NCBI GenBank assembly: GCA_905220665.1
Contig: CAJNAR010000150.1
Span: 248,001 to 312,000, forward strand
DNA from: Albugo candida
Taxonomy: Eukaryota; Oomycota; Peronosporomycetes; Albuginales; Albuginaceae
Reading direction: 5' to 3'
Length of the DNA stretch: 64,000 bases
Shown here piece by piece: positions 23,441 to 32,988 of this stretch. A model generated the notes under the pieces. That model had not been told where the DNA came from. It searched no databases and was given only the letters and a program-made list of their open reading frames with translations. Each line of letters opens with the position of its first letter. The stretch's first letter is position 1. Position numbers and translations under genes: made by a program.

Positions 23441-25750
23441 ATGACTCAAATACATAATCAAATGCAAGCTGGTATCGAAGATAATTTGCATTCGATGGGT
23501 GCGACTCATACTCTAGATTCATCGCATCGCTCTATCGTTCGGCAGGATCTCAAGTACGCAAATCGCATTGTTATCAAAATGGGGACGAGCGTAGTTTCAA
23601 CCAATGGGGAGCCAGCATTGGGTCGAATTGCATCCATGGTCGAACAAATCTGCACGCTGAAGCGGCAGGGTCGGCAAGTACTGCTGGTGACGAGCGGATC
23701 CATTGGTATTGGTCGGCGACGTTTGAATAAACAGATTCTGCTTTCCGCGTCACTACGAACTCATGTTCAGGGAAACCAACAAATGCTCGCTTTAGAAAAG
23801 AAGAAAGGAGCTATGGCAGCTGCTGGACAAATTGGGCTTATGTCGCTGTATGAAACTCTATTCTCACTATACGATATTGCTTGCTCGCAAGTACTGGTGA
23901 CAGCTTCAGATTTTAAAACCGCCAAAAATCGAGCCAATATGCGGGATACAATGCTCAACTTACTTGAACTCGATGTGATTCCTATTGTCAATGAAAACGA
24001 TGCAGTCAGTGCAGCATCAGATGGATCTGTTTTCTGTGATAATGACTCTTTGGCTTCACTGGTGGCTGGAGAGATCGAAGCTGATTTACTACTGCTATTG
24101 ACGGATGTGGAAGGACTATACAACAAACCACCAAACCAATCAGGCGCAAAGGTGATTCCAACATTTCGGCCAGACTGTGACGAGTTCACGATTGGTGAAA
24201 AGTCAACAGTGGGTCGAGGCGGAATGGGCTCTAAAATCGAAGCAGCTCAAGCTGCAATTCGACGTGGCGTCAAAGCTGTTGTCATAGCCAGCGGATTCAA
24301 GTATGGAATTGTTACCTCTATTTTAAATGGAACAAATCAGGGAACACTGTTTGTTGCCAACCCCACCTTGCTATCGCAAACAGAAGTTCAGACACCTGAG
24401 GGCATGGCAATTGCTGCGCGTGAAGCAAGTAGAGAATTGCAGCAACTCAGCTCCTCAGCACGATCAAAGATCTTGTTAAGGATTGCACAGGAATTGCGTC
24501 AACAGAGCGAAACCATCCTACGAGAAAATCAAAAGGATGTATATGCTGCAGAATTCAATAAATTGGAAGAGGGGATATTAGCTCGGCTACGAATGACGCA
24601 AGAGAAACTCTGTGTTCTCGCTGATGGAATATGTAGCATTGCAAATGCACCAGAGCCAGTTGGAAGAATTCTAAGGAAGACTGAGATCGCTACAGGGCTG
24701 ACGCTGCAACAAGAGACAGCTCCAATTGGGGTGCTACTGGTTATTTTTGAGAGCCGTCCTGATTCTCTACCGCAAATTGCATCCTTATCACTACGTACAG
24801 GAAATGGATTATTACTAAAAGGTGGTAAAGAAGCGTCCCGAAGTAATGCAATCTTACACAAAATCATTGTCGATGCTGTTGATGCTGAAACAGAAGGCAA
24901 AGTGAGCAAGAGTATCATTGGGCTAGTAACATCTCGGGATGAGATCACCGATTTACTACGTCTTGACGACGTCATCGACATGTGCATACCACGTGGATCC
25001 GGTACCATGGTCAATCACATCAAAAAGAATACAAGAATACCTGTTTTAGGTCATGCCGAAGGTATCTGTCATATGTACATTCACGTTGCGGCGGACTTGG
25101 CAAAAGCTAGTAATCTAGCAATCGATTCCAAAACGGACTATCCTACTGCCTGCAATGCACTGGAGACCCTTTTGATTGATCAGCATTTTGTAAGAACCGG
25201 TGATGCCAAACAGTTGTTAGTATCGATAGAAAAAGCTGGAGTCACTTTGCATCTTGGCCCTAAGGCGCAACGACTCGGATTGGCAACCGATAACTCCAAA
25301 CAAACCACAGCTCTGAGCACTGAATATGGCACAAAAGACCTATCGATTGAGATTGTCGATGGATTGGATGCAGCAATCGCACATATCAATGCAAACAGTA
25401 GTGGACACACTGAATGTATCGTGACTGAGGATGAACATGCCGCAAATGTGTTTCAACAAAATATTGACAGCGCATGCGTTTTCCATAATGCCAGCACTCG
25501 CTTTGCAGATGGGTATCGCTTCGGATTGGGTGCTGAAGTTGGAATCAGTACCGGGAGGATTCATGCTCGTGGTCCAGTGGGTGTTGAGGGTCTTCTCACA
25601 ACGAAATGGAAGCTACGATCAGAGAATGGTCACACTGTCGCACAATTCGCTTCAAGCCACAAACCAGAACCGTTAAAGTACACGCATAAATCGCTTGACC
25701 TCATTGCTCAGAACGCTGACATTGCCCGGCCAAAGAGTAGTCGACTATAG
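23441..25750 (+). CDS. P5CS: Delta-1-pyrroline-5-carboxylate synthase (glutamate kinase plus gamma-glutamyl phosphate reductase)
   Basis: A bifunctional enzyme: it phosphorylates glutamate with ATP, then reduces gamma-glutamyl phosphate with NADPH to the semialdehyde, the entry step to proline and ornithine. It is 769 aa in a single exon. The N-terminal amino acid kinase domain (about residues 40-330) shows VIKMGTSVV, LVTSGSIGIG, VNENDAVS and DNDSLASLVAGEI. The C-terminal aldehyde-dehydrogenase-like domain (about 350-769) shows PIGVLLVIFESRPD, LLKGGKEA, IPRGSGTMV and the catalytic cysteine in DYPTACNALETLL. The fused form is the one found in animals, plants and other eukaryotes, while most bacteria have two genes. 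I chose ATG 23441; there is no clear mitochondrial targeting peptide. Confidence 0.96.
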   Translation: MTQIHNQMQAGIEDNLHSMGATHTLDSSHRSIVRQDLKYANRIVIKMGTSVVSTNGEPALGRIASMVEQICTLKRQGRQVLLVTSGSIGIGRRRLNKQILLSASLRTHVQGNQQMLALEKKKGAMAAAGQIGLMSLYETLFSLYDIACSQVLVTASDFKTAKNRANMRDTMLNLLELDVIPIVNENDAVSAASDGSVFCDNDSLASLVAGEIEADLLLLLTDVEGLYNKPPNQSGAKVIPTFRPDCDEFTIGEKSTVGRGGMGSKIEAAQAAIRRGVKAVVIASGFKYGIVTSILNGTNQGTLFVANPTLLSQTEVQTPEGMAIAAREASRELQQLSSSARSKILLRIAQELRQQSETILRENQKDVYAAEFNKLEEGILARLRMTQEKLCVLADGICSIANAPEPVGRILRKTEIATGLTLQQETAPIGVLLVIFESRPDSLPQIASLSLRTGNGLLLKGGKEASRSNAILHKIIVDAVDAETEGKVSKSIIGLVTSRDEITDLLRLDDVIDMCIPRGSGTMVNHIKKNTRIPVLGHAEGICHMYIHVAADLAKASNLAIDSKTDYPTACNALETLLIDQHFVRTGDAKQLLVSIEKAGVTLHLGPKAQRLGLATDNSKQTTALSTEYGTKDLSIEIVDGLDAAIAHINANSSGHTECIVTEDEHAANVFQQNIDSACVFHNASTRFADGYRFGLGAEVGISTGRIHARGPVGVEGLLTTKWKLRSENGHTVAQFASSHKPEPLKYTHKSLDLIAQNADIARPKSSRL

Positions 25751-26297
25751 AGTCTGCAACCAGCTGGTTAGTACTCAAATTTGGATGCTTCTATGAAATG
25801 CAGAGCGAAGCTTATTGCGTCTGGTGATGTGTCCAACCTGCTGTCAAATTTTTCAGACGGCTACACGTTTTCTCTACACTTTGCTTAAGCAATATACAAT
25901 CTTTTGAGCAGCGTGTCGCTTGCCAGCATGCATTACTAATGCCTTAGAAGTAGTCTGTATCGAATTTGCTTTTTCGCAACTGACGAGTTTATTGCATCGA
26001 ACTTCAACACTAAAAAAGAAAGATACATTTATTGTGTTGTGATCAAATCCATCAGAGAATGTGTGTCAAATGATTATTCACAAAATCGACGGCAAATTAC
26101 AAAACGAGCATCATCTGAATATGAATTGCAGAGCATCTTGTGATACATACATCGACTTTTATCCTACTTCGAATGTTTAAACCAAGCTGTCAATGGGACT
26201 ATCGCTGACAAGCTTCTATTTAACTTTGGATTAGGTCGATTGGACTGTAAGTATTCCTGGGCCCACAATATATGAGCACCATTGAAGAATGATGGTT
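25751..26297. other. Convergent intergenic region
   Basis: 3' flanks of P5CS and the MAK5-like helicase. No gene or repeat was recognised. Confidence 0.4.
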
Positions 26298-28457
26298 TCA
26301 TCCCCGACGGAACCGCTTGTGACCTTCTTTGGTATTTGTTTGTAGATCCTCACTGGCATCTCGAGATCGGTACTCTCCATTTTCAGTTAGAGAAGCTCCC
26401 ATGTCCGCATGAAGTGTAAAGAATTTTCTTGTTGACCCTACGGGTCGTAATGGCTTGTTTAAAAGCTGCTTCAACCGAATCTTTGCCTTGTGTATACGTG
26501 GCTCAGAACTGTTGGGATTCGAAGACGGTTTGATATTCATCCCTTTTATGAGCTCGTCATCGATCTCAATGTCCGCTGCAGCAGCCATTTGCGTCAGCCA
26601 GGTCTTCTCCGAATGCGATTTTCCTTGCATTCGACCGTGATGGCTGATGAGATTTGCAAGACGGACGCGTTCTTGGATTGAAGGCAGGAATCGATGGTTG
26701 AAGGGGAATGTCGCCAGACCTAGAGGTCTTTGCAAGAATTGACATATCTCTGAATGATTTTTCGTTTCCGTGGTCGTAACGAGAGAAATGCTCAGCCCTT
26801 TGGCAGTACCTCGAGCTGTGCGCCCGCTTCGATGGATGAATACCTCTGGTGTTCTCGCAGTGTGATAATGTACCACGTAGTCGACATTCGGTATATCAAG
26901 ACCTCGAGCTGCAACATCAGTGGCAACAAGAATTCCTTGGGGATGCAATTTAAACTGATCAAGCCTCTTCAATCTCTGTCGTTGTTGCATCTCAGCGTGT
27001 AGAGAGAACACTGGTAGTCCCAGCAACTCGATAAGACTTTGTAATTTGCGTACATGGTTTATAGAGTTTAAAAACACAATCGTTCGCCCCGGATACTGCT
27101 GCAAAAAGTAATAGAGATAATCATCTCGTGTAGTCTCCAGAACTCGATACTCACACAGCTCCAGGCCTTCCGGAAGAGTGACTTCCGACGAGTTGAATCC
27201 GGCTTTAGTTACGGAGACTGATTGATCAGGGGTACGATGTGTGCTCAGGTCAATAATTGTAGGCTTCTTGCGGAATCCAACGCGTTGAATCACTGTATGA
27301 AGCATATCCAAAGTCGTTGAAGCATCTCTAACGTGATTTTTTCGATTAGAACACTTTCCCGTCATTGTTGCTGAAAATAAAAAAGTTTGGCGTAATTTAA
27401 TTGTATCGCTTCTTTGACCGATTTGCTTAATGTCGGGTCCATCGTCAGACCCCATAGATGGGGCTGGTTTCGTGTTTATCAATTTGAGTAGCTTCTCCAA
27501 GTCTTTATAGCTTCCAGCTTGAAGCATGCGATCTGCTTCATCCACAACCAGAAACTCGAGTGAGTGGTACAGATTCTCAAAATGTTTATTGCCATTCTGA
27601 ACAATGTCCCATAATCGACCCGGCGTTGCAATAACAATGTCGGGTTCATAGGAAAGAACTCGTTCCTGTTTCTGCAGTGACATACCACCCACCAGCACAC
27701 TGATTCCAATGGACTCATCTTTCGATATCGCCTTCAGATGTTTTTGTATCTGTAGAGCTAACTCGCGTGTCGGGGAAATAATCAAAGCTTTACAGCCAGG
27801 ATACGCTTTTCTAGACTTTACTTCCTCGCTCAGGAAGCGTTGTAGTATTGGTATGCCAAATGCGAGCGTCTTGCCAGAACCAGTCGATGCGATTCCAACA
27901 ACATCCTCTCGGCGTACTAAAGCCGCTTCTATGGCTTTCTTTTGGATCTCAGTCGGTGAAACAAACTTATTTTCATGCAGAGCTTCAAGTATTGTGTGAT
28001 GCAAATTGAAAAGCTGCCAATTTTTGCTGACTTTATCAAAATCCTTCGCATAATTTCCATCTTCACATACAATGATCGGCTTCTTTTCGGTAATTGGAGT
28101 ATCGCCAGGAGTTTTCTTCTTCGATTTCTTTTTCTTTTTCTTCGATAAAGGAGGTCGAATACTCTGTTCAGCGCCCGTTATGTCGATATCGTGGCGCACT
28201 TGATTGTTTGTAGGATGAAGCACTGGATGATCAGCACGATTTACTGTGTCAGTGTTGAGTGCTGCTTCATCAGTGGAGCTGCAAGGACCATAATCAATAA
28301 GCTCCTCGATCTCGAAGACGCAGCCATCCTCAAATCCTTCGAGCTTGATATCTGACAGATCCAATTTCTTCCATTGTTGCAACTCCGGCTTGCAATTCTT
28401 TCTCTTCCTACCTTTCTTGGCCGGGATACTGCAGGAATCCGTGGTGGAAGTTGTCAT
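26298..28457 (-). CDS. DDX24: DEAD-box RNA helicase, MAK5/DDX24 type
   Basis: A 719 aa single-exon ATP-dependent RNA helicase, expected in the nucleolus for 60S subunit assembly. A lysine-rich N-terminus with KKKKKKSKKK precedes the Q motif region (FVSPTEIQKKAI). Then come motif I ASTGSGKT, Ia PTRELALQ, Ib TPGRLWD, II DEAD, III SAT, IV IVFLNS, V TDVAARGLD and VI HRSGRTAR. Assignment to MAK5/DDX24 rests on the placement of an insert between motifs II and III, a second insert after SAT, and the HYHTARTPEVFIHRSGRTARG block. The start ATG 28457 is 35 bp from the start of the Twinkle gene on the other strand. Confidence 0.88.
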   Translation of the reverse strand: MTTSTTDSCSIPAKKGRKRKNCKPELQQWKKLDLSDIKLEGFEDGCVFEIEELIDYGPCSSTDEAALNTDTVNRADHPVLHPTNNQVRHDIDITGAEQSIRPPLSKKKKKKSKKKTPGDTPITEKKPIIVCEDGNYAKDFDKVSKNWQLFNLHHTILEALHENKFVSPTEIQKKAIEAALVRREDVVGIASTGSGKTLAFGIPILQRFLSEEVKSRKAYPGCKALIISPTRELALQIQKHLKAISKDESIGISVLVGGMSLQKQERVLSYEPDIVIATPGRLWDIVQNGNKHFENLYHSLEFLVVDEADRMLQAGSYKDLEKLLKLINTKPAPSMGSDDGPDIKQIGQRSDTIKLRQTFLFSATMTGKCSNRKNHVRDASTTLDMLHTVIQRVGFRKKPTIIDLSTHRTPDQSVSVTKAGFNSSEVTLPEGLELCEYRVLETTRDDYLYYFLQQYPGRTIVFLNSINHVRKLQSLIELLGLPVFSLHAEMQQRQRLKRLDQFKLHPQGILVATDVAARGLDIPNVDYVVHYHTARTPEVFIHRSGRTARGTAKGLSISLVTTTETKNHSEICQFLQRPLGLATFPFNHRFLPSIQERVRLANLISHHGRMQGKSHSEKTWLTQMAAAADIEIDDELIKGMNIKPSSNPNSSEPRIHKAKIRLKQLLNKPLRPVGSTRKFFTLHADMGASLTENGEYRSRDASEDLQTNTKEGHKRFRRG

Positions 28458-28492
28458 GACAACTCGAGCGGATCACCAGTGGAATTCCGCCA
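28458..28492. promoter_or_regulatory. Very short bidirectional promoter region (MAK5/Twinkle)
   Basis: Only 35 bp separate the two divergent start codons. If the Twinkle start is the Met at 28544, the gap is 86 bp. Transcription start sites must lie within this gap or inside the neighbouring gene. Confidence 0.5.
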
Positions 28493-30910
28493 ATGATAGA
28501 GCTTAAATCAGCTCCAGAACCAATCCGATTGCACGAAACAAATATGTGGAGAATCTACCGCCCCATTCGAAGCACTGGTCGACGTAATGGATGCCGATGC
28601 GCTCCTGTGACAAGCTTTCAAGCACCAGAGCAGTCAGCTATAGCTAGAAATGAAGTCGTGCATCTCTACAGTATGTCTTCAGTCTCGCATCGATGCTGCG
28701 CTGCAGCAAGAAAGCCATCCGACCCAACCACAAACCAAAGCCGGCTTCATTCAAAACCATTCCTTCAGCATTTTTCAACATTTACTTCGCGATTTTATGA
28801 ATTGCAAGACGCAAAACACGAAATTCCAAATTTTTTACAACGAAAATTGCTTCAATTTCGTGATTCCGCTTCTCATTTTATCATTCGAACGTGTCCATTT
28901 TGCCACGAAACTCATGGAAAAGCAGACAACTTATTCAAATTGTATGTGGACAAATTAAAAGGTGTTTTTAAGTGTCATCGCTGCGGTCAGGCCGGTAGCT
29001 GGCTGGACTTTAAAAGGCGATGTCAGTCACCAAATCAAGCTCAATCTGCTTCTTTCTCCATTCATCAGAGCCAAGAAATTGTATCGGGGTCGGCTACTAC
29101 TTCGCAGAATGCGTTTGGTGTGTCTACAAACTTGAGCGTTCGTGCCCTGGAGGGTACCAAAGCCATTGCGATCCAAGACAATCTCTGGAAAGACGAATCG
29201 TTTGGTGACGTATTACGATATTTGACTGAACAACGGCTCATTCTTCCAGAAACTCTCATCAAGTATGGCGTTGGAGCGATAGAGCAGACATTTCGCTCAG
29301 AGAGCAGCACTGAAGCACAAGGATACCAATGCATCACATTTCCATGGATGGCTCGAACATCCGATCTGAAAGAAATGGGTGTAGAGATGACCGAAGAATC
29401 ATCTGATAATAATGACCACAATGCGTATCATATTGTTCGATTGAAAGCACGAGCCTTGAAAGACAAATCCAAGCAACGTTTGATTCCGAAAGGAGGTAGT
29501 TGGGGTTTATTTGGATGGAATACTGTTCCTATAGACGCAGATGAAATTGTACTCACTGAAGGCGAGTTTGACGCGATGACCGTGTATCAAGCTACGGGTA
29601 AACCAGCTGTATCGCTTCCAAACGGGTGTCAATCTCTTCCACCTTCCATTCTTCCACTCTTGGAAAGATTCAAGAAGATTTACTTGTGGATGGACAATGA
29701 CGCACAAGGCCAAGCGAATGTTTCAAAATTCACCAATAAACTCGGTCAATCGCGATGTCATATTGTCCGAATGACACCAGCTTCCGGTTCTGAAAATTGC
29801 AATATAAAAGATGCAAATGAAGCCTATCGGAAAAAAATCGATCTGGCAAAATTGCTCACAGAAGCAGAACGAATCCCTCACGCACAAATTGCAACTTTCG
29901 AACATTTACGTCAGCAAGTTTTTGAAGAGATACTCAATCCCATCCGCTTGCGTGGGGTACAATCACGCTCTCTTCCTTCACTGAATCGGCTTCTCAAAGG
30001 CCATCGACTAGGAGAGGTCACCATACTCACCGGCCCCACAGGATGTGGTAAAACAACGCTATTAAGCCAGCTATCGCTGGACCTTTGTGGCCAAGGCGTA
30101 AGTACGCTGTGGGGCTCCTTTGAGATTCAAAATACGCGTCTCATTCATAAGATGATGACACAGCTTGCTGGTAAGAGCCTCCAAGGTGATCCTGCAACAT
30201 TTGAGTACGCGGCGGATTCATTTGAAGAACTTCCAATGTATTTTTTGCGCTTTTTCGGAACAACTGATGTGGACGAGCTGATGGACGCGGTTGAGTACGC
30301 AGTGTACGCGTACGATGTGCAACACATTCTGCTGGATAATGTTCAATTCATGATGGCCGGACAAGGACGCGGCTTTGATAAATTTGAGCGTCAGGATGCG
30401 GCACTCGATAAATTCCGACGATTTGCTACTCAGAAGAACGTTCATTTAACTCTGGTGATTCATCCTAGAAAAGAAGAAGAAGGCCAAGATCTCAGTCTGT
30501 CGTCAGTATTTGGAACGGCAAAGGCGACACAGGAGGCAGATAACGTGCTCATACTCCAACGAATTCGAGGAAAATCGAGATTAGATGTCCGTAAGAATCG
30601 ATTCGATGGCGCATTGGGCTCTATTCCCCTTCAGTATGACTCTGAATCAGGCTGCTTGAAAGAATGGAACGACTCACCCATGGATGAGGAGCTCGGGGCA
30701 ATTGAATTAGAAGCGCAGCAATCGCTTCGGCAAAATAAGATAAACCGACAATCGGCTTGCAAAGATGATCACAGTATGGACCATTTACTTGTGACTGCAC
30801 CGATGGACCAAGAAATGATGGAGGCCAAAGTAGCCACCCAGCCAGCCTACCGTCGACCCAACGGTCAAGCCGAGCCATTTGCTCGATTCACACCGATCAT
30901 AGCTGGATAG
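28493..30910 (+). CDS. TWNK: Mitochondrial Twinkle-type primase-helicase
   Basis: An 805 aa single-exon protein resembling phage T7 gp4; family members unwind and, where the primase is active, prime organelle DNA. The N-terminus is basic and free of acidic runs, consistent with an import signal (RIYRPIRSTGRRNGCR region). A zinc-binding module with CPFCH and CHRCG lies at about 134-170. The TOPRIM fold follows at about 350-440, with TEGEFDAM and WMDNDAQG. The RecA-type helicase domain has Walker A TGPTGCGKTT near 512, Walker B LLDNVQFMM near 611, and HPRKEEEGQ and QEADNVLILQ further on. The zinc cysteines and TOPRIM acids, degenerate in animal Twinkle, are kept here, as in plant and protist enzymes with primase activity. 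The start may be the second Met at 28544. Confidence 0.9.
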   Translation: MIELKSAPEPIRLHETNMWRIYRPIRSTGRRNGCRCAPVTSFQAPEQSAIARNEVVHLYSMSSVSHRCCAAARKPSDPTTNQSRLHSKPFLQHFSTFTSRFYELQDAKHEIPNFLQRKLLQFRDSASHFIIRTCPFCHETHGKADNLFKLYVDKLKGVFKCHRCGQAGSWLDFKRRCQSPNQAQSASFSIHQSQEIVSGSATTSQNAFGVSTNLSVRALEGTKAIAIQDNLWKDESFGDVLRYLTEQRLILPETLIKYGVGAIEQTFRSESSTEAQGYQCITFPWMARTSDLKEMGVEMTEESSDNNDHNAYHIVRLKARALKDKSKQRLIPKGGSWGLFGWNTVPIDADEIVLTEGEFDAMTVYQATGKPAVSLPNGCQSLPPSILPLLERFKKIYLWMDNDAQGQANVSKFTNKLGQSRCHIVRMTPASGSENCNIKDANEAYRKKIDLAKLLTEAERIPHAQIATFEHLRQQVFEEILNPIRLRGVQSRSLPSLNRLLKGHRLGEVTILTGPTGCGKTTLLSQLSLDLCGQGVSTLWGSFEIQNTRLIHKMMTQLAGKSLQGDPATFEYAADSFEELPMYFLRFFGTTDVDELMDAVEYAVYAYDVQHILLDNVQFMMAGQGRGFDKFERQDAALDKFRRFATQKNVHLTLVIHPRKEEEGQDLSLSSVFGTAKATQEADNVLILQRIRGKSRLDVRKNRFDGALGSIPLQYDSESGCLKEWNDSPMDEELGAIELEAQQSLRQNKINRQSACKDDHSMDHLLVTAPMDQEMMEAKVATQPAYRRPNGQAEPFARFTPIIAG

Positions 30911-31074
30911 GCAGTGTCGTGATGCTGGATGTAATGTGAAATTGCGAGTGATATCACCAGACTCGCAGTATCGTTCACGACGCTAATCGCTGATACATTT
31001 AACGAGAAAAATAGACTAAATTGCTGTACTTTTATTGGTAGGAATGTAAGAGAGATTCTATAGAATTTCGCGTC

Positions 31075-32938
31075 ATGAATTGGGTCAGCAGTACACTCCA
31101 ACTTGCAGAGGATTTACTCGAGTCAGTGGACCAACAGGCTGCAATCACATTACTCAAAGGTGCGTTTATATTCTGTCGCTGGAATTATCTGATTCTCTGG
31201 TCAGACGCAGAAGCCGATAAAGTCGATGCAAATGCACAGCAATTGACGGCCGTTGAAAGCGATATCGCTGGGTCGCGGATCGAGCGAGCGAGTAGCGGTA
31301 CAGAGGACGACGAATGGAGAGAATTTGACAAGGATGAAGCTTCTGTGCTAATGGAGGAGACAAACGATAAGAAAACAGCGTCAGAATCGCTTAGTCGGAA
31401 AAACACAACTGATTTGACTGCCGACAAGCGAAGACTTTTGGGTGATTCCCAATGCGACTTTGAGCAGACTCGTCTTCGTAAAGATATATCAAATTTGAAG
31501 CAGGAATGCAGCAGAAGAGATAAATTACTGCGAAGTACACAGCAAAACGCAAAAAGCCTCGAGAAAGAATTGGAAGAGTTGGAGAAAGAATGTGCCAAGA
31601 AATTAAAGCAATTGCAATTAGAGGTATTGTTCACACATGCGCACATTTATAATAAGGGATTCACATTGTGACAACGATCAGCTTTCGAAAACGAGAACCA
31701 AACACAAATCGGAAAAAGAACAGCTCAAAGAGCTTTTGGCGACAAAAGACGCTGTTGCTCGGTCGTTGCGTGTAGAATTGGATCAAGCGCTTTGTACGGT
31801 CGACAAACATCACAGTGAGCTGCTACAACTGCGTCAACAGCTTCAAGAAGCACATAAAGCGAATGAAAGCGTCACAACAAAAGCCTTGAGCACATCAGAC
31901 GAATCAGAACAGCTGATTGCGAGTTTGAAAAATGAGGTCCAGGAAACGCTTTCTTCCATGAACACGCTCAAGCGGGAATTTGCCGAGTCAAAAGTTGCAA
32001 TGTATGCGTCTCAGCTTCAGTTGGAAAATACCAATGAAGAATTAGCTGCAGAGGTTGCTCGTTTGCAGCGGGAACGATTGGGAGACAAAATTTGTTTGAC
32101 AAAATCGCAAAGCTTTTCTATCGGCCATAGCGACGGAAATGATATCGGGACAGAAAACTTTGGCGACGTCGTAGCGATAAAAAAAGCTCTGCATGACGAA
32201 TTGCGTCGGAACGAGATGCATCAACAGGAAATTGCAAGTCTGAATACGATGATCGCAAAGTGCAAGTCCGAGACCGAAAAGATGAAGGCGAATGCTTCTC
32301 ATCAACAGGACGTGTTCCAGCAAGAAATACGACAGCTTCAGGATAAAATCCGACATTTAGTGAATTCGCAGCAGGAAAAGAATCAACTTGTCAATCATAC
32401 AATTGATCCAGCCTCAGACTCGCGGATTCAAACGCTGACAAATCGCATCCTCGATAAACAAGAGACTATTGATAGTCTACGGAGCAAATTAATCACACTA
32501 CAAGCGCGTTTGACCGATGCACAATATCGCGAGCAATTGGCCGAAGAGAAACTTGATCGAAATAAGCAAAATGAGTCAGCAGAAGACATTGAAACAGGTG
32601 GTCATCGACAATCTCGATTTGCACCAAAGCGATCGTCCTGGTATGTCGACAAGTACGCTCCCGGTCAAAATCACTTGGCTCAAGCACTGCTCATATCGTC
32701 TCCCGCTATGCGACGATACAAACCGCTCGTTTCCGTTCTGAACGCTATGGATCAATGTTTTTTATTCTTCGGACGTCGATTTCTGCGCCACCCATTTACT
32801 CGCATTGGAATGATGGCTTACTTTATCCTGTTGCATGTGTGGGTATTTGTAATATTGAGCTTCCACACAAATCATTTAAACGAAGAACTACAAGCAGAAA
32901 GTCGTCTGAAAGCAGTTGCTGGAACCGATGCTACTTGA
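31075..32938 (+). CDS. GOLGA5: Golgin-84-like Golgi tether
   Basis: Exons 31075-31159, 31205-31623 and 31682-32938 join in phase to 586 aa. The N-terminus (MNWVSSTLQLAEDLLESVDQQAA) parallels the family opening, in which a Trp is followed by an AEDLLxxVD motif. The middle is a long coiled coil rich in K, E, L and Q. The C-terminus has RRFLRHPFTRIGMMAYFILLHVWVF, the tail-anchor region with a LLHLWV-like membrane segment that marks golgin-84. Such proteins tether COPI vesicles within the Golgi stack. The stop is 50 bp from the stop of the PH-PX gene on the other strand. Confidence 0.85.
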
Positions 32939-32988
32939 CGGATGTCTCACGTTATCGCTCAATTCGTCCAAAAGGATGACACAAGCGC

